Shown one piece after another: positions 54,996 through 63,570 of a stretch of DNA of 64,000 nucleotides; position 1 is the stretch's first letter; the number at the start of each line of letters is the position of its first letter. The stretch lies in the NCBI GenBank assembly GCA_963710495.1, contig CAVQAI010000007.1:434001-498000 (forward strand), read 5' to 3'. The position numbers were made by a program, and so were the translations under genes. This stretch comes from Bog-756 sp963710495. GTDB taxonomy: Bacteria; Actinomycetota; Acidimicrobiia; Acidimicrobiales; RAAP-2. The notes under the pieces were generated by a model. The model did not search any database. It saw only the letters and a program-made list of their open reading frames with translations, and was not told the origin of the DNA.

Positions 54996-55694
54996 TCAGG
55001 ACGTCGGGACGACCTCGGCCCCGACCAGGTCGGCGAGCACCTCCTCCTCGCCGGGGACGACCACCACCCGGTAGCCGTCGCGCTCCACCAACCACCGGCG
55101 GTTGCGCCGGTGGAGGTCCTGTCCGGGGTCGAACCGGTCGAGGACCACGACCGGACGCACCGGGGCCCGGTCGGCGAGCGGGGAGCCGAGCGCCCCCATC
55201 GACAAACGCACCGCGTTGATGCAGCCGAGGCCGGCGTCGGTCACCAGCAGGACCACATCGGGCCCGAGGGCGGCGGCCACGTCGGTGGCGTCGCCGTCAC
55301 CGGCCTGCGGGGAGCGCACCCCCCCGGCCAGCTCGACCACACCGACCTGGACCCCCTCGGGGGGCCACCGCAGCTCACCGACGAGCTCGGCGACCGAAAA
55401 GGCGGGGAGCCCGAGCGCTTCGGCCGCCATGGGCGGGGCCATGGCCCGGCGGTAGGAGCGCCCCGGCGGGCAGACCGCGCCGGGCCCCTCCCCCGAGGCG
55501 GCGGCCAGCACCTCGGCGTCGGTCGGGCCGCCCCGGGGCTCCCCGGCGGCATCGACGTCGAACGACTGGGCCGGCTTGCGGGCTGCGACGGTGACGCCCC
55601 GCCGGCGCAGCTCGCCGAGCAACCGGCTGCCTACCCAGGTCTTGCCCACGTCGGTGCCGGTGCCGCACACCAGCACCAGGCGCTCAGGGCGCAC
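54996..55694 (-). CDS. bioD: Dethiobiotin synthetase
   Basis: A 232-residue BioD with P-loop LVCGTGTDVGKTWVGSRLLG, substrate lysine region VAARKPAQSFD, and VGVVELAGGVRSPQAGDGD. It closes the ureido ring of dethiobiotin using ATP and CO2. The start is GTG 55694, overlapping the bioF stop by 11 bases. Some family positions are altered (KPAQS rather than KPVQTG), but the overall fold is clear. Last gene of the bioA-bioF-bioD operon. Confidence 0.92.
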   Translation of the reverse strand: MRPERLVLVCGTGTDVGKTWVGSRLLGELRRRGVTVAARKPAQSFDVDAAGEPRGGPTDAEVLAAASGEGPGAVCPPGRSYRRAMAPPMAAEALGLPAFSVAELVGELRWPPEGVQVGVVELAGGVRSPQAGDGDATDVAAALGPDVVLLVTDAGLGCINAVRLSMGALGSPLADRAPVRPVVVLDRFDPGQDLHRRNRRWLVERDGYRVVVVPGEEEVLADLVGAEVVPTS

Positions 55695-56868
55695 CGGCCC
55701 CCGCCTCGGCCAGCCCGGCGGCGGCCAGCCCGGCCACCAGCCGGTCCACCTGCTCCTCGGTGTGGACGGCCGAAAGAGTGACCCGGAGTCGGGACGTGCC
55801 CGGGGCCACGGTCGGAGGGCGGATGGCCGGGACCCACACCCCGGCGGACCGGAGCCGGTCCGAGGCGTCGACCGCATCGGTCTCGGCCCCGACCACCACC
55901 GGGATGATCGGAGTGCCGTGGCCGGGACGACCGACCGCGCCCGCCACCCGCGCCACGTGACCGGCCAGCCGGGCCCGACGGGCCGCTCCCTCGGCCGACC
56001 GCACCACCTCCAGCGCGGCCAGGGCGGCGGCGGCATCGGCCGGGGTCGGCGCGGTGGTGAAGATGTAGGGCCGGGCCCGGTTGATCAGGTGGTCGGTGTA
56101 CCGGGCCGGGCCGGCGACGAAGCCGCCGAGTGAGCCGAGCGTCTTGGACAGGGTCCCGACCTGCAGGACGTCCACGCCGCACCGGCTGCAGTCGATCCGG
56201 AGGGCGCCGAGATCGGGGCCGAGCACGGCGTGGGCCTCGTCCAGGACGAGCAGCGCGCCGTGCCGGCCGGCCACCGCCACCAGGCCGGCCAAGTCGGCCT
56301 CGTCCCCGTCCATGGAGAAGACGCTGTCGGACACGACGACGGGACGGGCGCCGCCGGCCGCGGTCAACGCCGCGTCCAGCCGGTCCAGCCGGCCGTGCGG
56401 GTAGACGGTGACCGGGGCCCGGGCCAGCCGGCACCCGTCGACGATGGAGGCGTGGTTGAGCTCGTCGGAGAAGATGTGGGACCCCTCGGCCCCGAAGACG
56501 GCCAGCACCGACAAGTTGGCGGCGAAGCCGGTCGGGAAGACCACCGCCCGCTCGCACCCCTTCCACGCGGCCAGGGCCCGCTCCAGCTCGGCGTGGACCG
56601 GCCGGGAGCCGGTGATCAGGCGGGACCCCCCCGAGCCGGTGCCCCACCGGTCGATCGCCCGGTGGGCGGCGGCGGCCACGGCCGGGTGGGAGGCGAGCCC
56701 GAGGTAGTCGTTGGAGGCGAAGGAGACGACGGGCCGGGGGCCGCCGGCACCGCCGTCGTCGAGCCGGCCGGCCGGCCCGATGGCGTCGAACGTCCTCGGG
56801 CGGCGCCACCGGCCCGAGGCGACAACCGCCCGGTTGGCCCGATCGACCCAGGCCGACCAGGGCGACAT
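55684..56868 (-). CDS. bioF: 8-amino-7-oxononanoate synthase
   Basis: A 394-residue PLP enzyme joining pimeloyl thioester and alanine. It has VVSFASNDYLGLASHPAVAA, GTGSGGSRLITGSRPVHAEL, DELNHASIVDGCRLA, VVSDSVFSMDGDEADL, LVLDEAHAVLG and the PLP lysine in VGTLSKTLGSLGG. The ATG at 56868 (MSPWSAWVDRANR) matches the family N-terminus and has GGGAG upstream; a GTG at 56934 overlapping the bioA stop is an alternative. Confidence 0.95.
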   Translation of the reverse strand: MSPWSAWVDRANRAVVASGRWRRPRTFDAIGPAGRLDDGGAGGPRPVVSFASNDYLGLASHPAVAAAAHRAIDRWGTGSGGSRLITGSRPVHAELERALAAWKGCERAVVFPTGFAANLSVLAVFGAEGSHIFSDELNHASIVDGCRLARAPVTVYPHGRLDRLDAALTAAGGARPVVVSDSVFSMDGDEADLAGLVAVAGRHGALLVLDEAHAVLGPDLGALRIDCSRCGVDVLQVGTLSKTLGSLGGFVAGPARYTDHLINRARPYIFTTAPTPADAAAALAALEVVRSAEGAARRARLAGHVARVAGAVGRPGHGTPIIPVVVGAETDAVDASDRLRSAGVWVPAIRPPTVAPGTSRLRVTLSAVHTEEQVDRLVAGLAAAGLAEAGAGAP

Positions 56869-56930
56869 CCCGGTCTCCCGGGGTTCGGGGGCCGCCGGCG
56901 GCGCGGCGCGCCCCGGCAGCGGCGCCCGGA

Positions 56931-58263
56931 TCACTGCGCCCGACCGCCCGCCACCGAGGCGATCGCTCCGGCCAGGACGTCGACGACGCGGTCGATCTCC
57001 CCGGCCGTGGTGGTGAGCGGCGGCATCACCACCACCACGTCCCCGAGCGGGCGGAGCAGCACCCCGCGGGAGACGGACTCGGCGCACACCCGGCGCCCCC
57101 AGCGGGCGGCGGCGTCCGGCGGATCGAGCTCCACCCCGACCATGAGGCCCCGCTGGCGGACCTCCGCCACCCCGGGCCGACCGGCGATGGCGGTGGCCAG
57201 ACGGACGGACAGATGGGCGGCCACTTCGTTCACGTGGGCCAGGACGTCCCACGCCTCGATGAGCTCCAGATGGCGCCGGGCCACGGCGCAGGCGAGGGCG
57301 TTCCCGCCGTAGGAATGGCCGTGGTAGAAGGTCGACGGGCCGAGGTCGGCGCCCTCGAAGGCCTCGAAGACGCCGCCCGAGGCCACCGTGGCCGACAGCG
57401 GGAGGTACCCCCCGGAGATCCCCTTCCCCAGGCAGAGCAGGTCCGGCCGGAATGACGGCCCGCCCCATTCGGAGGCGAACAGCTTGCCCGTCCGGCCGAA
57501 GCCGGTGGCCACCTCGTCACAGACGAGCAGCACCCCGTGGGCGCGACAAGCCTCCCCCACCAAGGCGAGGTCCGAGGGCTCGGCGACCAAGATGCCCGAA
57601 GCGCCCTGCACCAACGGCTCGAGGACCACCGCCGCCAGGGTGTCGGCCTCGCGACTCCACACAGGCGACCAGCTTGGTGGCCCAGTCGGCGGCGGCATAC
57701 CCGGGGGTGCGGACCACCGGGAAGCGCAGTGGATCGAAGCAGGACGTGCCGAACCCGCCGTCCCCGAGGGAGAGGGCGCCGACCGTGTCGCCGTGGTAGG
57801 CGCCCCCGAGGGCCAGGAAGCGCCGGCGGGACGGCTCGCCCCGATTGATCCAGTACTGGAAGGCGATCTTCAGGGCCTGCTCGACGGCGACCGCCCCGTC
57901 GGACGCGAACAGGACATGCGGGTCGTCGACGGGGACGACCCGGGCCAGGGCCTCGGCGAGCTCGACCGCCGCCGTGCTGCCGTTGCCGAGCAGGGTGGCG
58001 TGGGCCACGCGGCCCAGCTGGTCGACGACGGCCTGGTCGAGCTCGGGCACACGGTGGCCCAGGGTGGTGACCCACAACGAGGAGATGGCATCGAAGTAGC
58101 GACGGCCCTCGACGTCGATGAGCTCGCGCCCCTCGGCCCGCTCCACCGTGATCGGGGCGTTGTCCGGATAGGCGGCCATCTGGGTGAAGCCGTGCCAGAC
58201 CACGGCCGCATCACGGGCCAGCCAGCGGCCGGCCACCGTGGCCCGGTCGGTCTCGGGTGTCAT
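56931..58263 (-). CDS. bioA: Adenosylmethionine-8-amino-7-oxononanoate aminotransferase, frame-broken
   Basis: PLP aminotransferase using SAM as amino donor. N-terminal part: HGFTQMAAYPDNAPITVERA, DAISSLWVTTLGHRVPELD and GGAYHGDTVGALSLGD. C-terminal part: LVCDEVATGFGRTGKLFASE with the PLP lysine in LCLGKGISGGYLPLSATV. The halves are in different frames; length 1333 is 3n+1, so one surplus base near 57660 restores a 443-residue protein. Start ATG 58263. Confidence 0.94.
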
Positions 58264-58375
58264 CCGCCCGAGTCTTGTCGACGGTCGGGGCCCGGTCGAC
58301 TCCGCCGTGGTCGGGTGGGGGCGCCCGTCCGGGGCCGGAGCGGGGGCGGGAGCCGGCACCGGTAGGATCCCGGCC

Positions 58376-58852
58376 ATGGATCGGATCGGCGTGGTCGACA
58401 CCATGTTCGCCCGCTTCGACCTGGGCGGCGAGGCCATCGACGAGCTGCGGTCGTGCCCCGGGTTCGGCTCGATGTTCGACGTCGAGCATCGCACGGTGCC
58501 CGGGTTCAAGGACCTGGCCGTCGCCTGCAAGCAGCTCATCGAGAACGAGGGCTGCCGCATCGTGGTCGCCCTCGGGATGCCGGGTCGCGCCGCCATCGAC
58601 CAGGTCTGTGCCCACGAGGCGTCGCAGGGCATCATGCAGGCCCAACTCATGACCTCCACCCACGTCCTCGAGGTCTTCGTCCACGAGAACGAGGAGGAGG
58701 ACCCGGCCCTGCTGGCCAAGGTCTGCGTCGACCGGGCCCGCAAGCACGCCCGCAACGCCTACTGGATGCTCTACGAGCCCGACCAGCTGACCCGGCGGGC
58801 CGGCCAGGGGGTGCGCCAGGGATACGAGGACGCCGGGCCCATCCCCGGCTGA
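58376..58852 (+). CDS. ribC: Archaeal-type riboflavin synthase
   Basis: A 158-residue protein closely matching the archaeal riboflavin synthase family, related to lumazine synthase and unlike the two-domain bacterial RibE. It has RIGVVDTMFARFDLGGEAID, HRTVPGFKDLAVACKQLIEN, IVVALGMPGRAAIDQVCAHE, QAQLMTSTHVLEVFVHENEE and the end RAGQGVRQGYEDAGP. It would convert two 6,7-dimethyl-8-ribityllumazine to riboflavin. No other rib gene is adjacent. ATG 58376. Occurrence in an actinobacterium suggests ancient transfer. Confidence 0.93.
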   Translation: MDRIGVVDTMFARFDLGGEAIDELRSCPGFGSMFDVEHRTVPGFKDLAVACKQLIENEGCRIVVALGMPGRAAIDQVCAHEASQGIMQAQLMTSTHVLEVFVHENEEEDPALLAKVCVDRARKHARNAYWMLYEPDQLTRRAGQGVRQGYEDAGPIPG

Positions 58853-58922
58853 GGCGACACCCGCCGGAGCGCCCGGTCACGGGTACCCGGTCGGGGGTCC
58901 TCCACGGTCAGGGGTCCCCCGG

Positions 58923-60089
58923 TCAGGGGGCCGGATCGTGAGGAAGTCCCAGCGTGCGCTCGGCGATGATGTTGCGCTGGACCTCGGAGGTCCCTCCTCC
59001 GATGGTGAGGGCCGGGGAGAACAGGAACCCGAAGTCCCAGAGCCGGGCGACCCCCTCTCGCCACCCGTCCTCCCCGCCCCGAGGTGGCCCGCCCCCCGAG
59101 AGCATCCCCGCCGCCCCGGCCAGGTCGCGGGCCGACCCCATGATGTGCTGGCCGTGCTCGTCGGCCAGCGCTTTGCGCACCGACGCCTCGGGACCGGGCT
59201 GCAGGCCGGCCATGGCGGCCGAGACCGTGCGGAGCCGCAACAACCGCAGGACCTCCCCCTCGCCCCACAGCCGGGCCAGGCCCTGGCGGGCCGACGAGCC
59301 CTGGGCCCCGCCGGCGGACCGGACGTCGGCCAGGAGGTCCTCGGCGGTCGGGCCCATCCCCCAGAGGGCGCCCGACCCCGACAGGGAGACCCGTTCATTG
59401 CCCAGCGTCACCTTGGCCAGCTCCCATCCCTGACCGCGCCGGCCCACCAGGCAATCGGACGGGAGCCGAACCTCGTCCAGATGGACCTCGTTGAAGGTGT
59501 GGGTGCCGGTCATGTCGGTGAGCGGGGACACCGTGACCCCCGGCGCGTCCATCGGGCAGATGAAGTACGAGATCCCCCGGTGGGCACCGGCGTGCGGTTC
59601 GGTCCGGGCCAGCAGGATGCCGAACCGGGCGGTATGGGCGTAGCTCGTCCACACCTTGTGTCCTCGCACCACCCACTGCTCGCCGTCGAGCTCGGCCCGG
59701 GTACTCAGCGCGGCGAGGTCGGAGCCGGCCCCCGGCTCGCTGAACAGCTGGCACCAGATCTCCTCCCCGGCCAACAGCGGGACGAGGTAGCGGTCCTTCT
59801 GGGTCGGGCTGCCGGCGTGCACGATGGTCGGGCCGGCCCAGCCGATGCCGATGGTGTTGTCCGGGCGCCGGACCCCGGCCCGCCGGAGCTCCTCGTCCAC
59901 GATGAGCTGGTGGGTCGGGTCGGCACCGAGGCCCCAGGGGCGGGGCCAGTGGGGAGCGACGAGGCCGGCTTCGGCCAGCTGGCGGGACGTGGGCGGGGCG
60001 TGGGCCTCGAGCCAGCGACGGACCTCGATCCGCCGCCGGTCGTCGTCGGCCGGCAGTGCGAAATCCACGCAGGCCAGCGTAGGCTGCAT
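58923..60089 (-). CDS. Acyl-CoA dehydrogenase
   Basis: A 388-residue ACAD. It has GLVAPHWPRPWGLGADPTHQ, WCQLFSEPGAGSDLAALSTR, WVVRGHKVWTSYAHTARFGI, FNEVHLDEVRLPSDCLVG, and the end PALTIGGGTSEVQRNIIAER, which contains the catalytic-base region of this FadE subgroup. ATG 60089 is chosen; GTG 60068 is possible. It is divergent from an acyl-CoA synthetase, a pairing seen in actinobacterial lipid or steroid side-chain degradation. Confidence 0.92.
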   Translation of the reverse strand: MQPTLACVDFALPADDDRRRIEVRRWLEAHAPPTSRQLAEAGLVAPHWPRPWGLGADPTHQLIVDEELRRAGVRRPDNTIGIGWAGPTIVHAGSPTQKDRYLVPLLAGEEIWCQLFSEPGAGSDLAALSTRAELDGEQWVVRGHKVWTSYAHTARFGILLARTEPHAGAHRGISYFICPMDAPGVTVSPLTDMTGTHTFNEVHLDEVRLPSDCLVGRRGQGWELAKVTLGNERVSLSGSGALWGMGPTAEDLLADVRSAGGAQGSSARQGLARLWGEGEVLRLLRLRTVSAAMAGLQPGPEASVRKALADEHGQHIMGSARDLAGAAGMLSGGGPPRGGEDGWREGVARLWDFGFLFSPALTIGGGTSEVQRNIIAERTLGLPHDPAP

Positions 60090-60201
60090 CCACCGGGCAC
60101 ACCCGGGGTGCGTCCCGCCGCCGCCGTGGGCGGCAGGTGAGCGGGATGGGGTGGCCGGGCTCGGCCAGGTCGGGCCCCGGCCGCCGGGTTGAGGAGTCGA
60201 T

Positions 60202-61848
60202 GTGAGCAAGTGGAATTACGCGGACGTGTGGGAGGCGGTGGTCGAGACCCTGCCCGACGCCCCGGCCCTGACCCACCGGGACCGCACCCTGTCCTGGGCC
60301 GAGCTGGACCACCGGGCCGACAACCTGGCCCGTTGGCTCCTCGGCTCCGGGGTCGGCTACCAGGACAAGGTCGCCCTCTACCTGCACAACTGCCCGGAGT
60401 ACCTCGAGGCCACCTTCGCCTGCTTCAAGCTCGGACTGGTGCCCATCAACACCAACTACCGCTACGCCGACGACGAGCTGGCCTACCTGTGGGACAACGC
60501 CGACGTGGTGTCCGTCGTCTTCCACGGCTCGTTCGTCGACCGCATCGAAGGGATCCGGGACCGCAGCCCCCGGATCCGGGACTGGCTGTGGGTGGACGAC
60601 GGGACGGCCAGCTGCCCGCCCTGGGCCGAGTCCTACGAGGTGGCGGCGGTCACCACCGGCATGGTCGGCGACCCGCCCGGAGGGCGGGCCCGCGGCCCCT
60701 GGGGGCGCGGGCCCGACGACATCTACATGCTCTACACCGGTGGCACCACCGGCATGCCGAAGGGCGTGATGTGGCGCCAGGACGACCTCTTCGCCCGCCT
60801 CAACTCGGCGGGCTTCCGCCGCTATCCCGAGGACGGCGGTGCCGACGACGTCCGTGCCGAGCTGGAGCGCAGCGGGCCGGGGATGACGCTGCTGCCGGCC
60901 TGCCCGCTCATGCACGGGACCGGTGGGTTCACCTCGCTCGAATGCCTGAGCGAGGGCGGGCGGGTGGTGACCCTCGACTCCCGTTCGTTCGACCCGGCCG
61001 AGCTGCTCGACACGATCGTGCGCGAGCGGGTCAACGGTCTGGTCATCGTGGGCGACGCCTTCGCCCGCCCGATCCTCGCCCGCCTGGACGGCGAACCGGG
61101 CCGGTGGGACCTGTCCAGCCTGGTCGGGATCATCTCGTCGGGGGTCATGTGGAGCGAGGAGACCAAACAGGGCCTCCTGCGCCACCATCCCAAGATGCTG
61201 CTGGTGGACGCCTTCTCCTCCTCGGAGGCGATCGGCATGGGCTCGTCGGTCTCCTCGGCGGCCGGGGCGGCGGCCACCGCCCGGTTCACCCTCGGGCCCG
61301 AGGTACGTGTCATCGACGACGACGGAGAGGACGTCGCCCCCGGGAAGACGGGCGTCCTGGCCCTCGGCGGACGGATCCCGACCGGCTACTACAAGGACGA
61401 GGCCAAGACGGCGGCGACCTTCCGCACGATCGGCGGCGTCCGCTACTCGGTGCCCGGTGACTACGCCGAGGTGGCCGAGGACGGCTCCATCCACTTGCTG
61501 GGCCGGGGCTCGGTCTGCATCAACACCGGCGGGGAGAAGGTCTACCCCGAAGAGGTCGAGGAGGTCATCAAGACCTTCCCCGGCGTGGTCGACGCCGTGG
61601 TGGTCGGCATACCCAACGAGCGCTTCGGAGAGGAGATCGTGGCCGTGGTGGAGACCGCCCCCGGCATCCCGGCCGACGGCCTCGACCCCGACCTGGTCAT
61701 CGGCCACGTGAAGTCGAAGCTGGCGTCGTACAAGGCCCCGCGTCGGGTCCGCCAGGTCGAAAGCATCGGGCGCTCGCCGGCCGGGAAGGTCGACTACGCC
61801 CGCCACCGGTCCGAAACCGCCGAGTGGGCCGGCCCGTCCCCGGCTTGA
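60202..61848 (+). CDS. Acyl-CoA synthetase (AMP-forming)
   Basis: A 548-residue ANL-family ligase: N-terminal ALTHRDRTLSWAELDHRADN, the P-loop MLYTGGTTGMPKGVMWR (about residues 176-192), the aromatic-acceptor region VDAFSSSEAIGMG, GKTGVLALGGRIPTGYYKD and GRGSVCINTGGEKVYPEEVE, then the C-terminal lysine region GRSPAGKVDYARHR. It activates a carboxylic acid, probably a fatty or steroid-derived acid by resemblance to FadD-type actinobacterial enzymes. GTG 60202. Confidence 0.94.
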   Translation: MSKWNYADVWEAVVETLPDAPALTHRDRTLSWAELDHRADNLARWLLGSGVGYQDKVALYLHNCPEYLEATFACFKLGLVPINTNYRYADDELAYLWDNADVVSVVFHGSFVDRIEGIRDRSPRIRDWLWVDDGTASCPPWAESYEVAAVTTGMVGDPPGGRARGPWGRGPDDIYMLYTGGTTGMPKGVMWRQDDLFARLNSAGFRRYPEDGGADDVRAELERSGPGMTLLPACPLMHGTGGFTSLECLSEGGRVVTLDSRSFDPAELLDTIVRERVNGLVIVGDAFARPILARLDGEPGRWDLSSLVGIISSGVMWSEETKQGLLRHHPKMLLVDAFSSSEAIGMGSSVSSAAGAAATARFTLGPEVRVIDDDGEDVAPGKTGVLALGGRIPTGYYKDEAKTAATFRTIGGVRYSVPGDYAEVAEDGSIHLLGRGSVCINTGGEKVYPEEVEEVIKTFPGVVDAVVVGIPNERFGEEIVAVVETAPGIPADGLDPDLVIGHVKSKLASYKAPRRVRQVESIGRSPAGKVDYARHRSETAEWAGPSPA

Positions 61849-61866
61849 GTCCCCGGCGGCGCGCCG

Positions 61867-62610
61867 TCAGCCCTTGTTGGCCCCGTGGGTGCGGACGAAG
61901 TCGTTGACGGTGTAGTAGGCGTCGATCGACTCGCCGGCGTCGCCCCAGAACCCCTCCAGCACGTCGTAGGCCATGGTGCCCTGGTCGATGTAGTGGTTGT
62001 TCACGTCGGTGATCTCGAGCTCACCCCGGCCCGAGGGCACCAGGGTGGGGATGACGTCGAAGACGTCGGCGTCGTAGCAGTAGATGCCGGTGACGCCGAA
62101 CTTCGAATCCGGGTGCTCGGGCTTCTCCACGATGCGGACGACGCGCTGCTCCTCGTCGAAGGCGGGCACGCCGAGGTGGCGGAGGTGCTCCGCCTCGTCG
62201 ACCGGGGTCAGCAGGATCCGGGCCCCGTGGGGCTGGGCCTTGAAGGCATCGACCATCGGCTTGATCGAGCCCTCGACGATGTTGTCGGCCAGCATCACCA
62301 GGACGGGGTCGCCGTCGCCGAACCGGGCGGCCAACCCCAGGGCCTCGGCGATGCCCCCCGGACGCTCCTGGTAGCCGTAGCTCAGCCGGTCGATCCCGAA
62401 CTCGTGGCCGTTGCCGAGCAACCGGAGGAACTCGCCGGCATGGGTTCCCCCGGTCACCAGCATGATCTCGGTGATCTCGGCCTTGACCAGCGCCTCGATG
62501 GCCCAGTTGATCATGGGCCGGTCGTAGATCGGCAACAGGTGCTTGTTGGTGATCCGGGTGAGCGGATGGAGCCGTGAGCCGGTCCCGCCGGCCAAGAGGA
62601 CGCCCTTCAC
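61867..62610 (-). CDS. Sugar-phosphate nucleotidyltransferase (RmlA-like)
   Basis: A 247-residue nucleotidyltransferase: KGVLLAGGTGSRLHPLTRIT, NKHLLPIYDRPMINWAIEAL, RLSYGYQERPGGIAEALGLA, LVMLADNIVEG and GFWGDAGESIDAYYTVNDFV. This is glucose-1-phosphate thymidylyltransferase-like but about 40 residues shorter than classical RmlA, lacking the C-terminal helices. GTG 62610 begins the conserved VKGVLLAGG; GTG 62619 is possible. It makes an NDP-sugar for cell-wall or polysaccharide synthesis. Confidence 0.9.
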   Translation of the reverse strand: MKGVLLAGGTGSRLHPLTRITNKHLLPIYDRPMINWAIEALVKAEITEIMLVTGGTHAGEFLRLLGNGHEFGIDRLSYGYQERPGGIAEALGLAARFGDGDPVLVMLADNIVEGSIKPMVDAFKAQPHGARILLTPVDEAEHLRHLGVPAFDEEQRVVRIVEKPEHPDSKFGVTGIYCYDADVFDVIPTLVPSGRGELEITDVNNHYIDQGTMAYDVLEGFWGDAGESIDAYYTVNDFVRTHGANKG

Positions 62611-62620
62611 CCGGCCCACC

Positions 62621-63502
62621 CTAGACGTGGCCCGCCGGGCGGTTCAGGGTCACCTGGTGGAGCACCTCGTCGGCCAGGGCAGGCCAGTGCCGGGCCGCCC
62701 ACGGCCCGAACGCCCGGTCGGCGAGCCCGGCGCAGAACACGCCGGCCTCGGGGTCGACCCACAGGAAGGAGCCGGACCGGCCGAAGTGGCCGTAGGTGGC
62801 CGGAGCGTTGGTCGTCCCGGTCCAGTGAGGCTGCTTCCGGCCGCGGATCTCCACGCCGAGGCCCCAGTCGCAGGGGTCGAACCGCCCGAACCCGGGGAGG
62901 ACGCCGGCCAGGCCCGGGAATTGGACGGACCGGGCCTCCCGATGGGTTGACGCCCCGACCAGTCTGGGCACCGCCCACTCCCCGGCCAGTCGCAACAGGT
63001 CGTCCAAGGGCCCGTGCAACCCGGCGGCCGGCGGCCCCGCCGCCTCGTCGGGGTCGAGGACCGTGCCGTCCATACCCAGCGGGGCCAGCACCGCCTCGTG
63101 GAGGTAGGCGGCGAAGGACAGGCCCGAGCGTTGGGCCAGCAGGTCCCCGAGCACCCGATAGCCGGTGTTGGAGTAGATGCGGACGGTGCCCGGGCGGGCC
63201 CGGGGCGGGCCCGGATCGGGGCCGAGGCCCGAGGCGTGGGCCAGCAGGTGGCGCACCGTGGAGCCCGGCGGCCCGGCCGCTTCGTCGAGGTGGAGGGTCC
63301 CCTCCTCGACGGCGACGAGGACGGCCAGGGCGGTGGCCGTCTTGGTCACCGAGGTCCAGGGGAAGGCCCGCCCCGTCGGGCCGGTGGTGCCGACCAGGTG
63401 GGGACGCTCGGTCCCCCCGCCATGGGAAGGGAGGCCGAAGGCGGCCACCCCGACGCTGGCCTGCGCCACCGGCCAGCCGGCCACCTGGTCGAGGGCATCC
63501 AT
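62621..63502 (-). CDS. Serine hydrolase, beta-lactamase (class C/esterase) family
   Basis: A 293-residue penicillin-binding-protein-like hydrolase without signal peptide: SxxK in FPWTSVTKTATALAVLVAVE, YxN in IYSNTGYRVLGDLLAQRSGL, and a late HFGRSGSFLWVDPEAG that replaces the KTG box, as in esterases. Probably an intracellular esterase rather than a beta-lactamase. ATG 63502. It lies ten bases upstream of the nucleotidyltransferase gene on the same strand. Confidence 0.88.
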   Translation of the reverse strand: MDALDQVAGWPVAQASVGVAAFGLPSHGGGTERPHLVGTTGPTGRAFPWTSVTKTATALAVLVAVEEGTLHLDEAAGPPGSTVRHLLAHASGLGPDPGPPRARPGTVRIYSNTGYRVLGDLLAQRSGLSFAAYLHEAVLAPLGMDGTVLDPDEAAGPPAAGLHGPLDDLLRLAGEWAVPRLVGASTHREARSVQFPGLAGVLPGFGRFDPCDWGLGVEIRGRKQPHWTGTTNAPATYGHFGRSGSFLWVDPEAGVFCAGLADRAFGPWAARHWPALADEVLHQVTLNRPAGHV

Positions 63503-63570
63503 CCGGGGGCGGACGTCGGCCTTGCGCCGGGCCGGGGTGTGTCCCGCGCCGGGCCGGGGTGCGTCCGGCG

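Noticed and set aside
59395..61806. An 803-codon open frame antisense to the acyl-CoA synthetase
   Set aside because: It is the mirror of a strongly supported AMP-binding enzyme, with no conserved motif of its own except where it runs into another frame of the acyl-CoA dehydrogenase.
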